Shown here piece by piece: positions 1-7,875 of a stretch of 64,000 bases of DNA. Position numbers and translations under genes: made by a program. The stretch is from NCBI RefSeq assembly GCF_002934265.1, contig NZ_PTIX01000001.1, forward strand, positions 744,001-808,000. The letters run 5' to 3'. The DNA comes from Actinokineospora auranticolor (GTDB lineage Bacteria > Actinomycetota > Actinomycetes > Mycobacteriales > Pseudonocardiaceae). Each line of letters starts with the position of its first letter. The first letter of the stretch is position 1. Under the pieces are notes generated by a model. That model searched no databases. It worked only from the letters and a program-made list of their open reading frames with translations, and was not told the origin of the DNA.

Positions 1-155
1 ACCGGCGTGTAGCGCAGCTTGCCGCTCTTGGCGCCGCGCAGGGTCAGCAGCACGATCGGCCTGCCGAGCACCTTGATCCCGTCGGTCGTCCCCTCCTCGA
101 GGATCCGCTGCGTCTGGTTCCGAACCCACTCGGTGGGGCTGAGCTCTGCGGTCAT
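1..155 (-). CDS. Deazaflavin (F420)-dependent nitroreductase family protein, N-terminal part
   Basis: Only the first 51 codons are in the window; the gene runs off the left edge. The protein begins MTAELSPTEWVRNQTQRIL and continues with a stretch containing GRPIVLLTLRGAKSGKLRYT. The pattern LLTxRGxKSGxxRxTP is the hallmark of the DUF385 / Ddn-like split-barrel family, which uses the deazaflavin cofactor F420 to reduce varied substrates in actinobacteria. The ATG lies at 153-155. The family assignment is good because this N-terminal motif is distinctive; the substrate cannot be told. It is separated by about 56 bases from the next gene on the same strand and may be co-transcribed with it. Confidence 0.75.
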   Translation of the reverse strand, partial: MTAELSPTEWVRNQTQRILEEGTTDGIKVLGRPIVLLTLRGAKSGKLRYTP

Positions 156-211
156 GCCACGCCGAACACCGAACCACCCACCGCTATTCCGCCGTCACCC
201 GGTGGTGTGGT

Positions 212-967
212 TCAGCCGGGTCGGCAGGCCTCGATGAGGAAGCGGTGGGAGAGGGTGCGCAGGGCGCCTTGCGCGCGGATCTGCTTGTCCAGCAGCAACA
301 ACCGCTCGCGGTAGGGGTCGACGGCGAAGTCGGGGATGAACCAGACGATCTTGCGCAGCAGGTAGACGACGGCGCCGATGTCGTCGAACTCGGCGCGCAG
401 GCCCGCCTTGCGCAGGGCCACCACCCGCAGCCCGGCGGTCTCGGCGGCGGCCGCCTCCTGCTCGGCCAGGCCGCCGTCGGCCTCCTGCGGGCCCAGCATG
501 GCCTCGACCAGCTCGCGCCCGTAGCCGGAGCCGTACTGCTGGGCCAGGTACGTGCCGCCCGGGGCGAGGACGCGGGCGACCTGCGTCCAGTCGGTCGACC
601 CGATCCTCGGGTGCCTGCTGACGACCAGGTCGAACGCGCCGGGCGTGAGGGGCAGGTAGCCGTCGTCGGCCCGGACGAGCACACCACCCAATCGGGCGAG
701 GACGGGCTTCGCGCGGTCGAGCAGCGCCGGTCTGCTCTCGGTGGCCGCGAACACCGCAGGCCTGGCGCTCAACGCCGAGGCGATCACCCGGCCGTCACCG
801 GTCTGCGCGTCGAGCACCCGCTCGGCCGAAGCCGCCCGTTCGGCCACCAGGTTCGCGTACCCCCACGGCGTGCGCTCCTCGCGGGCGCGCCCCGCCAACC
901 AGGAGAAATCCGACCCCAGGACGTCGACCGACGCGGCCTCGCGGACGAGTTCGTCGAAGGAACGCAC
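212..967 (-). CDS. Class I SAM-dependent methyltransferase
   Basis: The protein (about 251 residues from GTG 967; an alternative GTG at 988 adds seven residues) has a class I methyltransferase layout: a variant motif I (VLDAQTGDGRVIAS, where the usual glycine-rich DxGxGxG is degenerate), an acidic residue at the end of strand 2 (ATESRP), and a strand 4/5 region with FDLVVSRHPR and VLAPGGTYLAQQ. The central and C-terminal parts (AEFDDIGAVVYLLRKIVWF) resemble the putative rRNA/small-molecule methyltransferase type found in many actinobacteria. No substrate can be inferred. It sits directly downstream of the small basic protein at 1006-1332 on the same strand with a gap of about 40 bases. The degenerate motif I could mean altered cofactor binding. 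Confidence 0.7.
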   Translation of the reverse strand: MRSFDELVREAASVDVLGSDFSWLAGRAREERTPWGYANLVAERAASAERVLDAQTGDGRVIASALSARPAVFAATESRPALLDRAKPVLARLGGVLVRADDGYLPLTPGAFDLVVSRHPRIGSTDWTQVARVLAPGGTYLAQQYGSGYGRELVEAMLGPQEADGGLAEQEAAAAETAGLRVVALRKAGLRAEFDDIGAVVYLLRKIVWFIPDFAVDPYRERLLLLDKQIRAQGALRTLSHRFLIEACRPG

Positions 968-1005
968 GGCCCCAGTGTGGCAGGACACCGTACGGCCCGC
1001 AGACC

Positions 1006-1332
1006 CTACTTCCCGAGCGCGTCCGCAAGCTCCTTCTTCGTCATTTTCGACCGCCCCCGCACACCCCGCTTTTTCGCCTCGTTGTAGAGCTGGTCCTTGG
1101 TCGGTCCCTTCGGCCCCTTGCGCCCGGACCGCTGCCCACCGCGCTTCTGCGGCGACATGTCCCGCGTGGACGTCCTACTGGCCTGTTTGGACTCACCGGC
1201 CTGAGCACGGTTCTTGTTCACCGTGCGCGCCGCGATCTCCTCTGCCCGGCTCTCGGAGGCACCTCGGTCCTCGGCTGAATCCTTGATGTGCTGGTACTGC
1301 CGCTCCCGTTTCCTGCTCCACGCCTGGGGCAC
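1006..1332 (-). CDS. Small basic protein with Rho-terminator-N-like C-terminal motif
   Basis: A 108-residue, highly basic protein starting at GTG 1330-1332 behind a strong GAGGAGG ribosome binding site five bases upstream. The first part (MPQAWSRKRERQYQHIK, EEIAARTVNKNRAQAGE) and the tail (GPTKDQLYNEAKKRGVRGRSKM, KELADALGK) match a conserved actinobacterial family often annotated as plasmid stabilisation or Rho termination factor N-terminal domain protein. The tail looks like a SAP/Rho-N helix-extension-helix nucleic-acid binding element. No catalytic motif is visible. Its role is unknown; a DNA- or RNA-binding role is inferred from charge and the tail only. The strong ribosome site, not the longer upstream open frame, decides the start. 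Confidence 0.75.
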   Translation of the reverse strand: MPQAWSRKRERQYQHIKDSAEDRGASESRAEEIAARTVNKNRAQAGESKQASRTSTRDMSPQKRGGQRSGRKGPKGPTKDQLYNEAKKRGVRGRSKMTKKELADALGK

Positions 1333-1581
1333 GTCAACCTCCTCGAATGGCCGTGTCGACCTCGGGGTACCCCGCCCGTGACGGGTCATGCGAACGGCCC
1401 ATCCGGGCACCGGACGTCCTCGGTGACGACGTCTTCCACGCCGAAATCCTGGCCGCCGCGGTCTCGACGAGGACGGTGGCGTCGCCAGGGTCTGGTCACC
1501 AGCCCCACCTCGCGTCGTCGCCTGACCGCCTCGCCGACAATTCCACCCGTGCGCCGCGGCATCGCCGGCAAGATCACCGCC

Positions 1582-2172
1582 ATGACGAACCTGACCGTCG
1601 AGGCCGCGCACGAACTGGCGGCGGTGTTGCGGGCGCGTGCGGACGACCTGGCCAGCGACGAGTTGGCCACGGTGGCCGAGGCCATGACCGCCGTGCGAGT
1701 GGCGGCCCGGGCGGTCGAGGCGGCGCTGACCGCCCGGGGCTGGGGTGGCGATGTGCTCTACGGCTTCGGCGACCCCGTCCACGACGACCTCGACGACGCG
1801 GACGATGAGGACGACGCGGACGAGGAGGACGTGGAGGACGAGGACACCGGCGACGTCGAGGAGTTCGTCGCGCCGCGGGGGCGGCGCATGACCTACCAGT
1901 CGCGGGTCGACTTCGTGGTCGTCGACGAGGACGCGCTGCTGGACCACGTCGAGCGGCGGGCGGCCGAGCTGGGGGACACCGGCTGGACCCGCGACTCGAT
2001 CATCGAGCACAACCCCGCGTTCGTGCTGTGGTTCCTCGGGGGCCCGGGCACCCGCGACTTCGAGGGGGCGGGCATCGTGTCCGCCGGTGCGCAGGACGTG
2101 GTGGCCGAGGTGCCCGTCACGCTGTGGGAGTTGGACCACGAGGCGAGGGGCGACTGCTACCCCGTCAACTAG
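1582..2172 (+). CDS. Hypothetical protein with a very acidic central segment
   Basis: I do not recognise this protein of about 196 residues. From ATG 1582 it has a helical N-terminal part rich in Ala and Glu (residues 1-55), a strongly acidic low-complexity segment around residues 70-95 made almost only of Asp and Glu, and a C-terminal half with VDFVVVDEDALLDHVERRAAE and ending in TLWELDHEARGDCYPVN. No signal peptide or membrane segment is seen. No clear ribosome binding site precedes the ATG, so an upstream start in the same frame is possible. Its stop overlaps by eight bases the stop of the convergent transporter gene. Codon use is typical of a real gene. Confidence 0.6.
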   Translation: MTNLTVEAAHELAAVLRARADDLASDELATVAEAMTAVRVAARAVEAALTARGWGGDVLYGFGDPVHDDLDDADDEDDADEEDVEDEDTGDVEEFVAPRGRRMTYQSRVDFVVVDEDALLDHVERRAAELGDTGWTRDSIIEHNPAFVLWFLGGPGTRDFEGAGIVSAGAQDVVAEVPVTLWELDHEARGDCYPVN

Positions 2173-3538
2173 CGGAGCGGGCGACGGGATCCCGGGTACG
2201 GCTCGCCAGGAGGGCGAGCAGCAGGCTCGGCACCGCGAGGATCGCGAAGGCCGCGCCGAAGCTGAGTCGGGTCGCGGGTGCCAGCAGGCTGAACAGGGCG
2301 GAGGACGCCGCCGTGACGCCCAGTTGCCCCAGGTTGCGCGACGTCATCATCGCGCTGCTCGCGGAGCCTTGTCGCCCCGGTTCGGCGTGCGCCAGGGACA
2401 GCACGGTCAGCATCGGTGACACCATCCCCATGCCGATCGCCGCGAGGACCAGGGACGCGGCGGGGAAGTACGCGGGCAGGCCGAAGAACGGGCCCGCGGC
2501 GGCCAGGGCAGCCGCGGCCACGACCAGGGTCGCCCCCATGGCGACAGTGCGGTGCCGGGGCACATCGACCAGAAAATGGCTCTGCGCCCACGACGACCCC
2601 GCCCACGCCACGGCCGCGCCGGTGAACACCAGACCCGTCAACGCGGGCGGCACGTCCTCCGCCGTGTCCAGCAACAGCGGGACGAACGCCTCCAGCGTGC
2701 AGAACGTCCCCGACGCCAACCCGTTCAGCAACACCGTCGCCGGGAGTCCCCGCGCGGCCGTCAACGTACGTGGCGGCAGCATCCGGCGGACGAAGGCCAC
2801 GACCAGCACCACCGCGACCGCGCCGAACACCAGGTGCGCGACGTCCCCGCCCGTCACCGCGTACTGACCCGCCGCCGCGCCCGCGCTGACCGCCGCCGCC
2901 ACCAGCAGGCCCGGCCGCCTGCCCTCGGACGGTGGGGGAGGGGCGTGCCGGGTCTTGCGCAGCAACAGCACGACGGCGACGGCGGGCGGCAACGTCAACG
3001 CCGCCAGCCCGAAGAACACGACCCGCCACGACGTCCACGACACGACCAGGCCCGCGAGGGGTGGGCCGAGCAGCGACGGGCCGACCCAGCTCGCCGCCAT
3101 CAGCGCCAACACCCTGGGACGCAACCGGTCCGGGTACGTCTGCCCGATCGCGGTGTTGATCGCGACGATCGTCATCCCCGCCGACACACCGTCCAGGAAC
3201 CGGCCCGCCGCCAGCTACCACACCGAGACGCTGATCGCCGACACCACCAGCGTCACCACCGCCAGGGCCAGCGCGACCGCCAACGGCCGCCCCGCACCGA
3301 CCCGGTCGGCCCAGTTGCCGCCCAGGACGCCGCCGAGCAGGCTCGCGGCCACGAACGAACTCGCCACGAACGGGTACAGCCACACCCCGTCGAGGTCCCG
3401 CACCGCCATCGGCAGCGTCGGCACGACCGCCAAGGCCGCCAGCCCGGCCAGGGCGTTCACCGCGACGAAACTCGTCGTCGCCGCCAAGTAGGTCCGCGAG
3501 AACACCCCGGCGGGGGCTTCAGCCGTGGTTCCGGACAC
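2165..3538 (-). pseudogene. MFS transporter interrupted by an in-frame amber codon
   Basis: Reading leftward from 3538 the frame encodes a major facilitator superfamily drug-efflux type transporter: TM1-TM3 in the first 107 codons (a GGVLGGNWADRVGAGRP loop corresponding to the family's D-R-x-G-R motif) and the remaining helices after it. Codon 108 (3215-3217) is TAG. The reading frame continues unchanged on both sides: VSVW, stop, then LAAGRFLDGVSAGMT, which is the expected fourth helix. A single C-to-T change of CAG would explain the stop. Total length of 458 codons is normal for the family. Either the gene is inactivated, the stop is read through, or it is a sequencing error. A restart at ATG 3185-3187 would give a transporter without its first three helices. 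Confidence 0.85.
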
Positions 3539-3615
3539 GCGCGGGATCGACCTCCCCAGGTGGTCAAGCGCTCAATGACCATCCTGGTGCGGGCCGGGGG
3601 CCGCGGGCAACGCGA

Positions 3616-4032
3616 TTACGCCCGGTCCAGCTCCCGGACCGCGACGACCTCGACCTCGACGACGACGTCCGGCAGGAACAGCCGCGACACCTCGACGACC
3701 GTGCTCGGCGGCAGCGCGTCGGCGGGCAGGTACTTGGCGCGGGTCTCGGCGTACGCGGCGCGGTCGTCCATGTCGGTCAGGTACGTGCGGGTGCTGGTGA
3801 TGTCGGCGAAGGTCGCGCCGTGCGCGGCCAGCAGGATGCCGATGATCTCGAAGACCCGGTCCGTCTGGCCGACGATGTCACCGGGCGCCACGACCGAGAG
3901 GTCGTCGCCGATCGCGCACTGCCCGGCCAGCGTCAGCGTCACGGTGTCGGCGATCTCCACGCGCGAGACGTGCGAGTAGCGCCCCGGCGGGGGCGCGGGC
4001 ACGCCCGCCGGGTTGTCGACGAACTTCTTCAC
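3616..4032 (-). CDS. RidA / YjgF / UK114 family protein
   Basis: A protein of about 138 residues with the RidA fold signature: an N-terminal strand region (FVDNPAGVPAPPPGRYSH), the central stretch DIVGQTDRVFEIIGILLAAHGATFADI, a TRTYLTDMDDRAAYAETRAKY segment and the conserved late block ALPPSTVVEVSRLF. The conserved Arg in TRTYLTD, and the Glu before VSRL, line the family's active cavity. RidA proteins are cytosolic trimers that hydrolyse reactive enamine/imine intermediates from amino-acid metabolism; some members have other roles. GTG 4032 is chosen as start; a TTG at 4044 is an alternative but lies inside a hairpin. It is downstream of the broken amidase on the same strand. Confidence 0.8.
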   Translation of the reverse strand: MKKFVDNPAGVPAPPPGRYSHVSRVEIADTVTLTLAGQCAIGDDLSVVAPGDIVGQTDRVFEIIGILLAAHGATFADITSTRTYLTDMDDRAAYAETRAKYLPADALPPSTVVEVSRLFLPDVVVEVEVVAVRELDRA

Positions 4033-4043
4033 GAAGGCCCCCA

Positions 4044-4063
4044 AGGGTGGAACGGTCCACCCT
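4044..4063 (-). terminator. Hairpin downstream of the amidase gene
   Basis: An eight-base perfect inverted repeat (AGGGTGGA ... TCCACCCT) with a four-base loop lies between the amidase stop and the RidA gene. It may be a terminator of the amidase transcript; no T-run follows. It partly covers the alternative TTG start of the RidA gene. Confidence 0.35.
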
Positions 4064-4068
4064 GGACA

Positions 4069-5627
4069 CTACCCCGTGGTCAGGTAGCGGGGCGCGTGCC
4101 GGGCCGGGTTGGCCTTCTCGAACGCGGCGGCCAGGGCGAGGACCTTGGCGTCCGACCAGCGGTCGGCGAAGAACGACAGCCCGATCGGCAACTCGCCGCC
4201 GTAGCCCGCGGGCACCGTGACCGCCGGTAGCCCGCCGCGGCGGCCGGGGTGGAGGTGCCGAGGATGTACGCGTCGCCGTGCTCGTAGTCGGTCTTCCACG
4301 CCGGGCTGTTGGTCGGTGCGATGAGCGCGTCCAGGTGCTGGGCCTTCAGCGTCTCGTCGATGGACCGGCGGGCGAGCGTCGTGGCCGTCTCGCGCTGCTG
4401 CTTGTACGTCGGGTCGTCGGGGCCCGGCGCCTTCACGGCCTCCTCGAACAGCTCCTGCCCGAAGTACTTCAGCTCCACCGGGTCGTTCCGGTTGAAGTCG
4501 ACCAGCGCCTGCATGGTCTGCGGCGCCCCGGGCCGCGTGCGCAGGTACGCGGGCAGGTCACGCGCGAACTCCGTGATCAGCGCCGGGTACTCCACCGCTC
4601 CGATCTCCGCCTGGTACGGGAGGTCGACCTCGACCACCGTCGCCCCCTGGGCGCGCAACACCTCGACGCTGCGCGCCACCACCCGGTCCGCGTCGGGGTC
4701 GACCCCGCGCATGCTCCACAGCCCGAGCCGCGCACCCCGCAACGCCCCCGGCCGCAACGCCGCCGCGTAGTCACGGGTCTGCGACGCCGGGTAGTCCAGG
4801 GTCGCCCGGTCGGCGCGGTCGCGGCCCTGCAGCACCGACAGCGTGATCGCCACGTCCTCGACCGTCCGCGCCATCGGCCCCGCCGTGTCCTGCTCCAGCG
4901 AGAGCGGCACCACCCCGCTCCGGCTGACCAGCCCCAGACTCGGCTTGTGCCCCACGACCCCGTTCGCCGCCGCCGGGCACACGATCGACCCGTCGGTCTC
5001 CGTCCCGATCGCCACCTGAGCCAACGACGCCGCCACCGCGGCCCCCGACCCCGACGAAGACCCACACGGGTTGCGGTCGAGCACGTACGGGTTGTTCGTC
5101 TGCCCACCGACGCCGGACCACCCGGAGCTGGAGTGCGTCGACCGGAAGTTGGCCCACTCGGACAGGTTCGCCTTGCCCAACACCACCGCCCCCGCGTCCC
5201 GCAGCCGCCGCACCAACGCCGCGTCCGCGGCGGGCGGCTTGCCGAGCAGGGCCCGTGACCCGGCCGTGGTCTGCACGCCCCGGGTGTCGATGTTGTCCTT
5301 GAGCAGCACGGGAATCCCGTCCAACGGCCCCCGCGCGTGCCCGGCCCGCCGCCTGCGGTCACTCGCCTCGGCCTGCGCCACGGCGGAGTCGTCGAGGGCG
5401 ATGACCGCGCGCACCTTGCGGTCGACGGTGCGGATGCGGTCGAGGTACTCGCGGGTCAGGCGCGCGGAGCTGAGCCTGCCGCGGTCCATCAGGTGTTGGA
5501 GTTGGGGGATCGTCGCCCGGTCGAGGTCGAACCCGAGCCCCGCGGGCGCCGCGACCGCCGCCGGACTCGGCACCGCCGCGACGACGGCGACCAAACAGGC
5601 GACCGGGAAGATCCGCTTCATCCGCAC
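4069..5627 (-). pseudogene. Secreted amidase-signature hydrolase with a one-base frameshift
   Basis: The first 460 or so codons from ATG 5627 encode a signal peptide (MRMKRIFPVACLVAVVAA, cleavage near AVAAPAG) and an amidase-signature enzyme with the full Ser-cisSer-Lys triad region: Lys in LLKDNIDTRG and the serine cluster in PCGSSSGSGAAVAASLA. Such enzymes hydrolyse amide bonds outside the cytoplasm. Near 4226 the frame slips: the expected ending TVPAGYGGELPIGLSFFADR and the final APRYLTTG (stop 4069-4071) lie in another frame, while the original frame runs on into arginine-rich nonsense. One missing base in the C/G run after the tyrosine codon explains this. It may be a real frameshift or a sequencing error. 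Without the C-terminal 70 residues the enzyme would probably not fold. Confidence 0.85.
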
Positions 5628-5706
5628 CCGCGTGATTCAAACCAGGGCCGCCGACCTCGTCAACCACGCGCCGTTCCCGTTCCCAGTCACGGGAAAACGC
5701 CCCACA

Positions 5707-5928
5707 TCAACACGAACAAGTACCACGGCACGCGTGCGCCCGGCGGCGGTGCCGCCACCACGGGCCCGCCGCCGCGAGCACTGACACGACGGCCACGGCG
5801 ATGAGGGTGTTGGTCAGCACCGCCGCGCCCGCGCCGGTCAAGACACCGGCCGTGACGAGCAGCGGGGCGGCGCCGACGGCAGGCCCGACGCCGATCTTGG
5901 CCGCGCACGGCGGCTCGGTGCCGGTCAT
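5707..5928 (-). CDS. Small membrane protein, coupled to the gene at 5925-6263
   Basis: A 73-residue protein with two hydrophobic stretches (roughly residues 15-35, VGAAPLLVTAGVLTGAG, and 38-55, LTNTLIAVAVVSVLAAAG) and an Arg/His/Cys-rich tail. Its ATG overlaps the stop of the upstream gene by four bases (ATGA), typical of translational coupling. I do not recognise the family; small proteins like this often sit beside metal-responsive regulators in actinobacteria. Odd: another frame at the 3' end encodes VPWYLFVLMWGVFP, which looks like a third membrane helix, so the 3' end may be frameshifted. Confidence 0.45.
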   Translation of the reverse strand: MTGTEPPCAAKIGVGPAVGAAPLLVTAGVLTGAGAAVLTNTLIAVAVVSVLAAAGPWWRHRRRAHACRGTCSC

Positions 5929-6263
5929 CGGGTGTCACCGGTGAAGGGATGGGCAGCACGGGGTGGCGGCGCACGTGGCGAGACCGTCGAGGACCCCGAC
6001 CCGGCTGACGGGATGGAGATGTCCACGCTCAGGTGCTCGTCGCGGTCGAAAGCGAAGGTGAAGAACGAGCAGCACTCGGTCTCCCTGGCCGCCAGGTCAC
6101 GTGCGATGGCTTCCACCGAAGCGTCCAGCACCAGCCGCAGCCGGGTCGGCTCGGGTCGCTCGACGGCTCGGAGAGCGGTGAACAGCGCATCGAACTCGGC
6201 CAGCCTGAGCGGCTGTTCGGCGGTGGGCAGCGCGCACGCCCGGGGAACCCAGGCAAGGTCCAC
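5925..6263 (-). CDS. Small conserved protein of unknown function (ECCSFF motif)
   Basis: A 112-residue cytosolic protein from GTG 6263. It contains CALPTAEQPLRLAEFDALF near the N-terminus and DLAARETECCSFFTFAFDRD in the middle; these two blocks recur in a family of small actinobacterial proteins frequently encoded next to MerR-type regulators and heavy-metal genes. The paired cysteines suggest metal or redox sensitivity, but this is inference. No regulator gene of that type is beside it here. It is followed by a coupled small membrane protein. An inverted repeat at 6292-6307 lies about 30 bases upstream of the start. Confidence 0.6.
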   Translation of the reverse strand: MDLAWVPRACALPTAEQPLRLAEFDALFTALRAVERPEPTRLRLVLDASVEAIARDLAARETECCSFFTFAFDRDEHLSVDISIPSAGSGSSTVSPRAPPPRAAHPFTGDTR

Positions 6264-6291
6264 AGTGGTGTCTGTTGATGCTATGCCGCCA

Positions 6292-6307
6292 AGGTAAACC
6301 TATACCT
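6292..6307. promoter_or_regulatory. Short inverted repeat upstream of the small two-gene operon
   Basis: AGGTA-6-TACCT, a perfect five-base inverted repeat, lies between the VOC gene's 3' end and the start of the gene at 5925-6263. Its place fits an operator for that gene. It is short, so chance is possible. Confidence 0.25.
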
Positions 6308-6330
6308 GGGTGCCGAATGCGACCCTCGGG

Positions 6331-7074
6331 TCAGGTTTGGTACAGGTAGAACACGGTCCCCTCCGGGTCCGCGCAGTCGGCGAGCAGGCCGAACGGGCGT
6401 TCCTTCGCCTCCCCGGCCTTCCCCCCGTGCGTGGTCACCGCCCGCAGCGCGGCCTCGATGTCGGCTACACGGAAGCACAGCTGGTTGGCCGGTTCGTCGC
6501 CGTTCGCCCACAGGCCGATGTTGCTGTGGTTGGCCACCTGCCACGCGCCCTCCACCGAGCCCGGGACGAACTCCCAGCCCAGCACCGCCCCGTAGAAGCC
6601 CTTCGCCCGGTCGGCGTCGCGGACGACCATCGTCAGGTAGTCCGACTCGCCGACCGGGGTGCGGGAGCTGCGGACCGGGGTGCCCGTCACCAGCCAGCGG
6701 TGGCCGAACGGGTCGACGAGCACCGCCACCCGCCCGTAGTCCTGGTCCTCGGGGTGTCGTTCGACGGCCGCGCCCTCCGCCACCGCGCGGGCGAAGGTCG
6801 CGTCCACGTCCTCGACCTGGATGTTCAGGGAGTGGGTGAAGGTGGTCGGGTTGTCCGGTGCCACGACCGGCACCTCACCCACCCCGCCCTCGGCGAGCAT
6901 GAGCACCGCGTCCCCGATCCCGATCTCCGCGTGCCCGATGCGGCCGTCGGGCATCAGGTACGGCTCACCGCGCCGGTGGCCGTCGAACACGCGCACGTAC
7001 CAGTCGATGGCGCGTGGGGCGTCGGCGACCGCGAGGTAGGGGGTGATGGTGGCGGGACGGGTGAAGGACGTCAC
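6331..7074 (-). CDS. Two-domain VOC (glyoxalase/bleomycin resistance-like) protein
   Basis: The 247-residue protein begins at GTG 7072-7074 with VTSFTRPATITPYLAVADAPRAIDW. The first half (residues 1-120) is a PhnB/YdhI-like VOC domain with RVFDGHRRGEPYLMPDGRIGHAEI and VLVDPFGHRW; the second half (130-245) is another VOC domain with DYLTMVVRDADRAKGFYGAVLGW and ADCADPEGTVFYLYQ. VOC proteins bind a divalent metal or a small molecule between paired beta-alpha-beta-beta-beta units. No specific substrate can be given. The open frame extends upstream into Arg-rich sequence that is not coding. Same strand as, and 62 bases downstream of, the methyltransferase at 7137-7859. Confidence 0.8.
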   Translation of the reverse strand: MTSFTRPATITPYLAVADAPRAIDWYVRVFDGHRRGEPYLMPDGRIGHAEIGIGDAVLMLAEGGVGEVPVVAPDNPTTFTHSLNIQVEDVDATFARAVAEGAAVERHPEDQDYGRVAVLVDPFGHRWLVTGTPVRSSRTPVGESDYLTMVVRDADRAKGFYGAVLGWEFVPGSVEGAWQVANHSNIGLWANGDEPANQLCFRVADIEAALRAVTTHGGKAGEAKERPFGLLADCADPEGTVFYLYQT

Positions 7075-7136
7075 CGGCGTGCTCCAATCGGGAGGGTCGC
7101 GCCCATCATCGTCCTCGACCACCCCGCCGCGCGACC

Positions 7137-7859
7137 CTACGCGGCCACGAGTTGGGTCAGGAAAACGAACTCCCGCCCCGGCCGGTCCGCCGCCTCCCGG
7201 ACGTCGAGCACCCGGTACCCCGATTCGACCAGCGACGCCTCGACCTCGTCCCGGTCGCGGAACCGCAGCGTGGAGTCCGATGTGAGCGTTCCCCCGTCGG
7301 GGAACTCGTAGGTGAAGCGGAACGACACCAGCGGCAACCGCACCTCGGTGACCGCCATGCGCCGCCGCACGGACCCGACCCCGTCGACGTCCAGGGTGTG
7401 CCACGCCGTGTCCGCCGCCCAGTCCTCCCAGAGTCGACGCTCCGGCCGACGGGTCTCGAAGACCAGGTGCCCGCCGGGCCGCAACGCCCCACGGACACCG
7501 GCGAGAGCGGTGGTCCAGTCGTCGTCGGTCAGGAACACCTGGGCCACGTTGGCGGTCATCACCGCGAGGTCCGCCGCCACCGCGGGCAACGTCGCCGCGT
7601 CACCGCGCACCCACGTCGCCCGCGGTTCGCGCCGCCGCGCGATCTCCAGCGACGCCCCGGCGGGCTCCACCCCCACGACCTCGACCCCGCGCGCCACCAA
7701 CAGCGCCGCCAGGTTCCCCGTTCCGCTCCCCACGTCCAGCACCCGAGAAGCGCCCAACTCGGCCGCGATCGCCACGTACGCGGCCAAATCGTCCCGAGGT
7801 CCGTCGAAGGCGTCGTAGGTCGCGGCCAACCGGGGGTCGTCGAAGATCGCGTCAGGCAT
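7137..7859 (-). CDS. Class I SAM-dependent methyltransferase
   Basis: A 240-residue cytosolic methyltransferase. Motif I is canonical (VLDVGSGTGNLAALL, residues about 40-54), followed by VEVVGVEPAG (acidic end of strand 2), WVRGDAATLP (motif II region) and ALRPGGHLVFETRRPERRLWEDW (motif III). The C-terminal part with LVSFRFTYEFPDGGTLTSDSTLRFRDRDEVEASL is typical of a broad family (ubiE/YcgJ-like) found in actinobacteria. No substrate is indicated by its neighbours, which are an iron operon and a VOC gene. Confidence 0.8.
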   Translation of the reverse strand: MPDAIFDDPRLAATYDAFDGPRDDLAAYVAIAAELGASRVLDVGSGTGNLAALLVARGVEVVGVEPAGASLEIARRREPRATWVRGDAATLPAVAADLAVMTANVAQVFLTDDDWTTALAGVRGALRPGGHLVFETRRPERRLWEDWAADTAWHTLDVDGVGSVRRRMAVTEVRLPLVSFRFTYEFPDGGTLTSDSTLRFRDRDEVEASLVESGYRVLDVREAADRPGREFVFLTQLVAA

Positions 7860-7875
7860 CCGATCACCCTAGGGA

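Noticed and set aside
2169..3383. Long second-frame open reading frame over the MFS gene (404 codons)
   Set aside because: Gly/Arg/Pro-rich translation without any family motif; it is the third-position GC shadow of the transporter.
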